A DNA stretch of 18,869 nt from Gallionella sp. GTDB taxonomy: Bacteria; Pseudomonadota; Gammaproteobacteria; Burkholderiales; Gallionellaceae. Shown here piece after piece: positions 14,748-18,869 of the stretch. The notes under the pieces are model-generated. The model was not told where the DNA came from. It did not search any database and saw nothing but the letters and a program-made list of their open reading frames with translations. Each line of letters begins with the position of its first letter. Within the stretch, counting starts at the first letter, position 1. The position numbers and the translations under genes are program-made. Location of the stretch: NCBI GenBank assembly GCA_004298605.1, contig SCPW01000037.1, forward strand, positions 1 through 18,869, read 5' to 3'.

Positions 14748-16307
14748 TCATTCCCGATCGACGACCCGCTTTGATGCATCTCCGCTCTCGGCCAGGCTGG
14801 AGCGGAATGACTCCAGCTCCAGGGACAACGCTTCAAAATCTGCGGAAGATGCCCAGAATTGTCTGATACGTTCACGCTCGGCGCGGCTGCGCAAGCGTGG
14901 CTCCCTCGTCGCAGCCAAACGTTGTTCTGTCCACAGCCCACCCATGCGGTGATAACAATCGTTCTCGCGGCAGCCCGTGATGAATACGCCATCAACATGA
15001 TGCTCGTGCAGCACATACTCAATGAAGGAAGGCGGCAGCATGGCGGTACAGGGCAGGCTCAATACGGCCACCCCTTTGCCGCGCAATTTCCCTATATCCG
15101 CCGCGTTATCGCAGCCGAAAACCATGACCCGCACATCGCCCTCAAGTTTTGCCACGCCATTCATCATTTCGGTGCGAAGCCCGGACATCGGCAAAGATGG
15201 CATTTCGATTCCGCTCACATACCCGGCATCGCTCCTGAAGGGGGTTGATGATGGGCATGCTCCGACGCAAATGCCGCAGCTTACGCAGCGGTCCGGCACG
15301 ACCACCGCCTCTTCCAGAAAGTGCATGCCATCGCTGCGCGGCCTCATCACCACGGCTTCATAGGGGCAATCGGCGACGCAGCGCGTGCATCCGCTACAAT
15401 CCTTGAGGCTTACTTCGGCAACCGGTATCTGTTTAAACCTGGTTGGCAGCCACGGCAGCGCGCCGATTACCAGGCTGAGCACAACTACCAGCGCCCATAC
15501 CTGCCCTGCCGACCCGATGTCCAGCAGCGGGTAAATAAACAGGTAAAACCAGTCTATCCCGATGTTGCGTGGTTCAATCCCCAGGTCTGCCTGACCCTGG
15601 CTCAGTGCCGGCACTGCCAATGCCAGAACCAGCAATGCCAGCAGCATCCCGAGAGCGAGCGCACGCTTGGGATTAACCACCGGGTAGCTGATGTGCAGGA
15701 TATGTATCCAGAGAAAGAACAGAACAAATAGCGGGAAGGTCGCATGAGCAAACGAGATCAGCGAAAAGAACCGGTCATTGAGCGCATCGTTTGAAACAAA
15801 GTTGCGCGACATCGGCTCATCGAATATCGGCAACCAGTCGAACCACTCCAGCGTAGCCACAGCGGAATATTGTGCCAGCGTGTCCCACACCATCCAGTAA
15901 CCGTTGATGCCGGAGGTTATTATCAGCCATATCAGCAGCACACCGGTAACCCAGGCAAACCAGCGCGCTCCGCGATAGCGCCCGAGGATGAATTCGCGCA
16001 ACAAATGCAGCAGCATCACCAGCACCAGCGCATCGGCAGCGTAGCGGTGCAGGCTGCGCATGATGCCGCCAAAATACCATTGCTCGTGGGTGAGATATTC
16101 TACCGAAGCGTAGGAGACTTCCTTGCCAGTTTCATAGAAGGCATAAGTGTATGCACCGCTAATAACCATGATCCAGAAGAAATAGAACCCCAGCGCGCCC
16201 AGATAATAAAAAGGGTTGAGGTCATTGCCGAAAATCTTGTTCAAGAGGCCTTCAAATCGAAGCAGCATCCTGCGCGCAAGGGAATCGGTGGAATTGGAAG
16301 TTGTCAA
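14748..16307 (-). CDS. Cytochrome b - ferredoxin - MvhD-like fusion protein
   Basis: This is a 519-residue modular membrane redox protein. Residues about 30-285 resemble cytochrome b6/bc1 b: His87 and His101 (HRYAADALVLVMLLH) and His188 and His202 are two heme pairs each 14 apart, and IDWFYLFIYPLL (251-262) recalls the PEWY region. Next come two [4Fe-4S] motifs, Cys304/307/310/314 and Cys341/344/347/351. The C-terminus (about 392-465) resembles the MvhD/FrhD hydrogenase iron-sulfur subunit, with Cys399, 420, 446 and 451 (FGCDNAAD, ITGCRENDCYH). It may pass electrons between quinone and a cytoplasmic iron-sulfur partner; this is inference. The start at 16307 is TTG; ATG 16268 is a possible start. 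No upstream partner gene is on its strand nearby. Confidence 0.88.
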   Translation of the reverse strand: MTTSNSTDSLARRMLLRFEGLLNKIFGNDLNPFYYLGALGFYFFWIMVISGAYTYAFYETGKEVSYASVEYLTHEQWYFGGIMRSLHRYAADALVLVMLLHLLREFILGRYRGARWFAWVTGVLLIWLIITSGINGYWMVWDTLAQYSAVATLEWFDWLPIFDEPMSRNFVSNDALNDRFFSLISFAHATFPLFVLFFLWIHILHISYPVVNPKRALALGMLLALLVLALAVPALSQGQADLGIEPRNIGIDWFYLFIYPLLDIGSAGQVWALVVVLSLVIGALPWLPTRFKQIPVAEVSLKDCSGCTRCVADCPYEAVVMRPRSDGMHFLEEAVVVPDRCVSCGICVGACPSSTPFRSDAGYVSGIEMPSLPMSGLRTEMMNGVAKLEGDVRVMVFGCDNAADIGKLRGKGVAVLSLPCTAMLPPSFIEYVLHEHHVDGVFITGCRENDCYHRMGGLWTEQRLAATREPRLRSRAERERIRQFWASSADFEALSLELESFRSSLAESGDASKRVVDRE

Positions 16308-16401
16308 TTTGAAGTGCGCCTCTAAAGCCCCTGCATCAAGAACAACTGAATTACATTCGAAATAACTGGGAAATCACGCTGCTCAAAGCCTGACGGCATA
16401 A

Positions 16402-16407
16402 TATAAT
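16402..16407 (+). promoter_or_regulatory. TATAAT -10 element before the 64-residue ORF
   Basis: A perfect TATAAT lies 32 nt before the TTG start at 16439. The -35 region, about 17 bp upstream, is poor. It would direct transcription rightward into the small membrane protein gene. Confidence 0.45.
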
Positions 16408-16438
16408 GGATGCGCTCAAACATTAATGGGGAATAAAC

Positions 16439-16633
16439 TTGGAAGTTGTCTACTACACACTTATCGCTGCCGGGCTTTACTTCACGGCCGACTGGTTGCT
16501 TGATCGTCTGGAACATTCGCGCGGCGAACGTTTCAACCGCGGCGCCCGCAGCCTCGTTTTCTTTTCGATCATTCTGGTGCTGGCATTTATTTCGTTCAAT
16601 CTTATCAAGTATCTATTGCTGTTCTCCGAGTAA
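16439..16633 (+). CDS. Small two-helix membrane protein, function unknown
   Basis: A 64-residue protein with two hydrophobic segments (about 4-20 and 39-62) around a charged, Arg-rich loop (LLDRLEHSRGERFNRGAR), suggesting a hairpin in the inner membrane. The start is TTG with GGGGA about 7 nt upstream; no in-frame ATG exists nearby. I do not recognise the family. It is transcribed divergently from the cytochrome b fusion and convergently with the oxidase-like gene, and has its own TATAAT. It could be a small accessory subunit of one of these membrane proteins. Support is amphipathic composition and context, not homology. Confidence 0.55.
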   Translation: MEVVYYTLIAAGLYFTADWLLDRLEHSRGERFNRGARSLVFFSIILVLAFISFNLIKYLLLFSE

Positions 16634-16656
16634 ACGGCAAAATTACCTTTGTGAAC

Positions 16657-16722
16657 ATTGTAGGGGCGCGATTCATCGCGCCCATGTCTATTAAAGGGCG
16701 CGATGAATCGCGCCCCTACAAT
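16657..16722. terminator. Perfect 27-bp inverted repeat between convergent genes
   Basis: The 27-bp unit beginning ATTGTAGGGGCGCGATTCAT (16657-16683) is repeated exactly inverted at 16696-16722 with a 12-nt centre. Each unit also folds on itself (GGGCGCGAT/ATCGCGCCC). It lies between the 64-residue ORF and the end of the oxidase-like gene, a natural place for two-way termination. It is the same family as 12893-12920. Confidence 0.8.
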
Positions 16723-16732
16723 AAAAGCGCGC

Positions 16733-18139
16733 TTACTTTGCCCGCAGCATGGCTTTGAAAACCACAACCAGGAACATTATCCCGCCAACAACGGCTATCA
16801 GCCCGCCCAAGCCCATCAATCCCATACCCGCGGTCTGCGCGAAGCCATGCAGCCCCTGTGCGGCTCCCGCGACCTTGCGCTGCACACCGTAGCCGCCCGA
16901 CCACAGCAATCCGACAATATGCAACAACTGCCCTGTGCCATATACGTAAGGCATCAGCGAAGCCCATTTCAGATCCGGTTCGCGATAGCCGAGGCGTGGC
17001 AGCAGGTGCAAGGTCAGCCCCATGAATGCCAGGCTGATTGCGCCTCCGGTTCCATGATAGTGCGCAGTAATGATCGTGTTGCTGTCACCGATCATCAGGC
17101 TTATTCCGCCACCAAGGGCGAACAGGAGGATTGACGAAATCAGTGCCGCGCGCCGGGGCTTGGTTGCCGGTATGCGCTCGCCAGCCATGAGCCCATAGAG
17201 AACCGCCAAGCCGAGCGGCACAGGCGAAAATGCGCCTCCAACCTTCATCAACTGGGTAAACTGATCCACATAATCACCCGTCGAACCGACAAAGGACAGG
17301 TAAATGACCGGGACGAACAATACCGGCAGCACACCCAACAGCAGGAAAAACGATGCCACCCGTGGGGTCAGCGGGTTTTTGGCGCCGCAGGCGCCGCCCA
17401 GCCACAACCAGCCCGCCAGCATCAACAGCATGTAGGTGAATTGCAGCACATGTCCACCGCCCCAAAATAGCAGATCATAGTATTGGGTGCTTTCGAAAAC
17501 GTCCGGAATAATCACATAAGACCATCCGAAAGCGATCAGTGCAAATACGGTAGAAATGGAAGCACCATAAAACCCCAAGCGTATCGAACCTTCTCCACCC
17601 TTCCACGAATCGGTCGATGGCACCGTTATCAGGCTGCGCAGCACCAACACGGCTACGCCAACCGCAAAGATAATCAGCCCGGAAAAAAAGAAGGTGCTTT
17701 GTATTACCGGCACATAATTGCTCATCAGCGGCTTGCCGGCATTAACAAAAGGAGACAGCACGATCATGGCTGCTCCAACTGCGGCCAGCACCAGGGACAG
17801 CCAGCCAATGCCGATGAACCTGGATGTCGAGTTCAGGCTCCACAACACGCCGGCGAATGCCATGAACCACAGCAGCACCGACAGATCCACATGCACCACA
17901 AGCGCGGTATGGAAAAAATCTACCCAAGGAAAAATGTCTTGAACATAGGGGGTGCGCGCCAGCACCAATAAAATGGCGAACATGCCGGCTCCTACCAGCG
18001 ACGCAATACCTAGCCACAACCAGCCGGAAGCCAGTTTACGGCTGGCATCCGATGGCATGGAAAATGTAAATCCGTGTGCCCTTTCGCCGGTGGCGTCCAT
18101 ACTTTCTTTGATGCCCGTTTGCTGATATGTCGAATCCAT
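16733..18139 (-). CDS. Heme-copper oxidase subunit I-like protein lacking CuB ligands
   Basis: A 468-residue protein with about 12 hydrophobic segments and the layout of heme-copper oxidase subunit I. His83 (VVHVDLSVLLWF) fits the helix II low-spin heme ligand. His360 and His362 (ITAHYHGTGG) fit helix X, the high-spin and low-spin heme ligands. His230 (WGGGHVLQFTYML) fits the helix VI CuB ligand. The tandem His of helix VII, expected about 50 residues after His230, is Tyr280-Leu281, and no other HH exists. It may therefore bind hemes but not CuB, so oxidase or NO reductase activity is doubtful. AGGGTAG precedes the ATG at 18139. The gene lies 9 bp after the 172-residue protein gene. The exact subfamily is not assigned. 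Confidence 0.82.
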   Translation of the reverse strand: MDSTYQQTGIKESMDATGERAHGFTFSMPSDASRKLASGWLWLGIASLVGAGMFAILLVLARTPYVQDIFPWVDFFHTALVVHVDLSVLLWFMAFAGVLWSLNSTSRFIGIGWLSLVLAAVGAAMIVLSPFVNAGKPLMSNYVPVIQSTFFFSGLIIFAVGVAVLVLRSLITVPSTDSWKGGEGSIRLGFYGASISTVFALIAFGWSYVIIPDVFESTQYYDLLFWGGGHVLQFTYMLLMLAGWLWLGGACGAKNPLTPRVASFFLLLGVLPVLFVPVIYLSFVGSTGDYVDQFTQLMKVGGAFSPVPLGLAVLYGLMAGERIPATKPRRAALISSILLFALGGGISLMIGDSNTIITAHYHGTGGAISLAFMGLTLHLLPRLGYREPDLKWASLMPYVYGTGQLLHIVGLLWSGGYGVQRKVAGAAQGLHGFAQTAGMGLMGLGGLIAVVGGIMFLVVVFKAMLRAK

Positions 18140-18148
18140 TCGCTACCC

Positions 18149-18667
18149 TTAAATTGCATTCTTGTTCTTGAAAATAAATCCGCCGGTCGCAGCTTTGAAA
18201 TCAATCACCATGATGCGTCCCGGCGCGAGATTGACCGTCTCCTCTCGCATATAGTTGAAATCATCCCCATCACGATCCTTCAGGCGCGCCTTCAGAGTAT
18301 GGGTGCCCGCCTTCACCTGAATGCGCCGGTAAATACTGGAATTACTGCTGTGCGCCAACCCTGCTGGCCGCAACACTTCATGATAGAGCTGTTTCCCATC
18401 CATTTCCAACTCGACTACCACGTCAACCCGCTCGCGCGGGCACACTGTAGTCACTTTGCGCTGTAGCGGCGGCAATTTGGCAAGCTCTTCCGGAGTGCGT
18501 TCGCGGCATGCCCCTTTGTGCTGGCCCGCATGGCTGAAGCTCAGCTTAATCAACGTTTCGTCAGGCGGCAAGTGAGTGTATGCCGGAAAGGTGGAAAAAT
18601 AGCCGATCACTCCCATAAACAGGGCATAAAACAATCCCTGGCCGATATATTGCGATGGTTTAGCCAT
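18149..18667 (-). CDS. Membrane-anchored periplasmic protein, function unknown
   Basis: A 172-residue protein with one N-terminal membrane helix (about 10-28) and a predicted beta-rich periplasmic domain. Visible possible ligands are His46, His50, Cys54 and Cys76 (SFSHAGQHKGACRE, then VTTVCPRERV), which could bind metal or form a disulfide. The middle (VVVELEMDGKQLYHEVLRPAG) looks like strands. The start at 18667 has GGGAG about 7 nt upstream and overlaps the stop of the preceding reductase-like gene by 8 bp (ATGGCTAA). The oxidase-like gene follows after 9 bp. I do not recognise the family. By position it could take the place of an oxidase subunit II or assembly factor; that is inference. 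Confidence 0.8.
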   Translation of the reverse strand: MAKPSQYIGQGLFYALFMGVIGYFSTFPAYTHLPPDETLIKLSFSHAGQHKGACRERTPEELAKLPPLQRKVTTVCPRERVDVVVELEMDGKQLYHEVLRPAGLAHSSNSSIYRRIQVKAGTHTLKARLKDRDGDDFNYMREETVNLAPGRIMVIDFKAATGGFIFKNKNAI

Positions 18668-18869
18668 GTGTCGCTCCCTCGGATGATACTGACGCTTCCG
18701 CAACCTGAGCCTTGTGGGGGTTCAGCAGAAATGCATCAGAAAAATACTGGTCTTCCGGCAATCCCTTGGCCATGAATGGCGCGCGACCCGCCTCAATCAT
18801 CAAAGGCGAACCGCAGGCATAAATCTGGCAACCGGCCAGATCAGGATAATCCTGCAAGATGGCCTCATG
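18660..18869 (-). CDS. Ferredoxin reductase-like flavoprotein (3' end only)
   Basis: Only the last 69 residues are in the window; the gene enters from the right edge, and the apparent start at 18857 is just an internal TTG. The segment HEAILQDYPDLAGCQIYACGSPLMIEAGRAPFMAKGLPEDQYFSDAF resembles the C-terminal NAD(P)-binding end of ferredoxin-NADP reductase family proteins of the CDP-6-deoxy-glucoseen reductase (AscD) type, where the CGxPxM motif contacts the nucleotide. If complete, it would pass electrons from NAD(P)H to an iron-sulfur or heme acceptor. It overlaps the 172-residue protein gene by 8 bp, so the two are co-translated, with the oxidase-like gene downstream. Confidence 0.8.
   Translation of the reverse strand, partial: HEAILQDYPDLAGCQIYACGSPLMIEAGRAPFMAKGLPEDQYFSDAFLLNPHKAQVAEASVSSEGATHG

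Noticed and set aside
1..18869. CRISPR arrays, tRNA or rRNA genes, toxin-antitoxin or anti-phage genes
   Set aside because: I looked for regularly spaced repeats, cloverleaf-like segments and relevant protein motifs and saw none. The only repeats are the short families listed.

Overview
This window most likely comes from a flagellated betaproteobacterium of the Nitrosomonadales type, resembling Gallionellaceae or Sulfuricella-like chemolithotrophs. That placement is inferred from three things seen here: an flhDC-controlled flagellar cluster, moderately high GC, and unusual respiratory redox genes. No marker gene fixes the taxon.

Left half (1-7519, + strand): an uninterrupted flagellar run of flgF (3' part), flgG, flgH, flgI, flgJ, flgK and flgL, covering the distal rod, L and P rings, rod cap/muramidase and hook-filament junction proteins. 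A near-consensus sigma-28 (FliA) promoter lies just before flgK, so flgKL can be expressed late. Positions 7889-11008 (- strand) hold flhD-flhC, a terminator, a sigma-28 promoter with a leader of about 210 nt, and motA-motB: master regulator followed by stator. A third sigma-28 promoter with perfect consensus lies about 290 bp upstream of flhD and points at it, an unexpected feedback arrangement.

The flagellar half is rich in small repeats. Two non-coding inverted-repeat elements (158-159 bp and 189 bp) sit exactly on the TAG stop codons of flgJ and motB, each flanked by short direct repeats (TTA/TTAG and CTAA). Degenerate heptamer repeats of GTGGNNA type occur at three places, once inside flgJ. 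FlgK and FlgL share a homologous inserted beta-rich domain.

Middle (11009-14713): a 768-bp gene-free control region, then heme A synthase (ctaA/COX15 type), a DUF1566 lipoprotein on the opposite strand, ubiT (oxygen-independent ubiquinone synthesis) and a small lipoprotein cytochrome c.

Right end (14748-18869): mostly - strand and apparently respiratory. It holds (i) a fusion of a b6/bc1-like diheme cytochrome b, a 2x[4Fe-4S] ferredoxin and an MvhD/FrhD-like domain; (ii) a 64-residue two-helix membrane protein on the + strand; and (iii) a tightly packed operon of a ferredoxin-reductase-like protein (3' end only), a 172-residue membrane-anchored periplasmic protein and a heme-copper-oxidase-like subunit. 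The oxidase-like subunit keeps the heme-ligand histidines but has lost the tandem His pair that binds CuB. This gene set is the best candidate in the window for an undescribed redox system. Its function cannot be read from the sequence.
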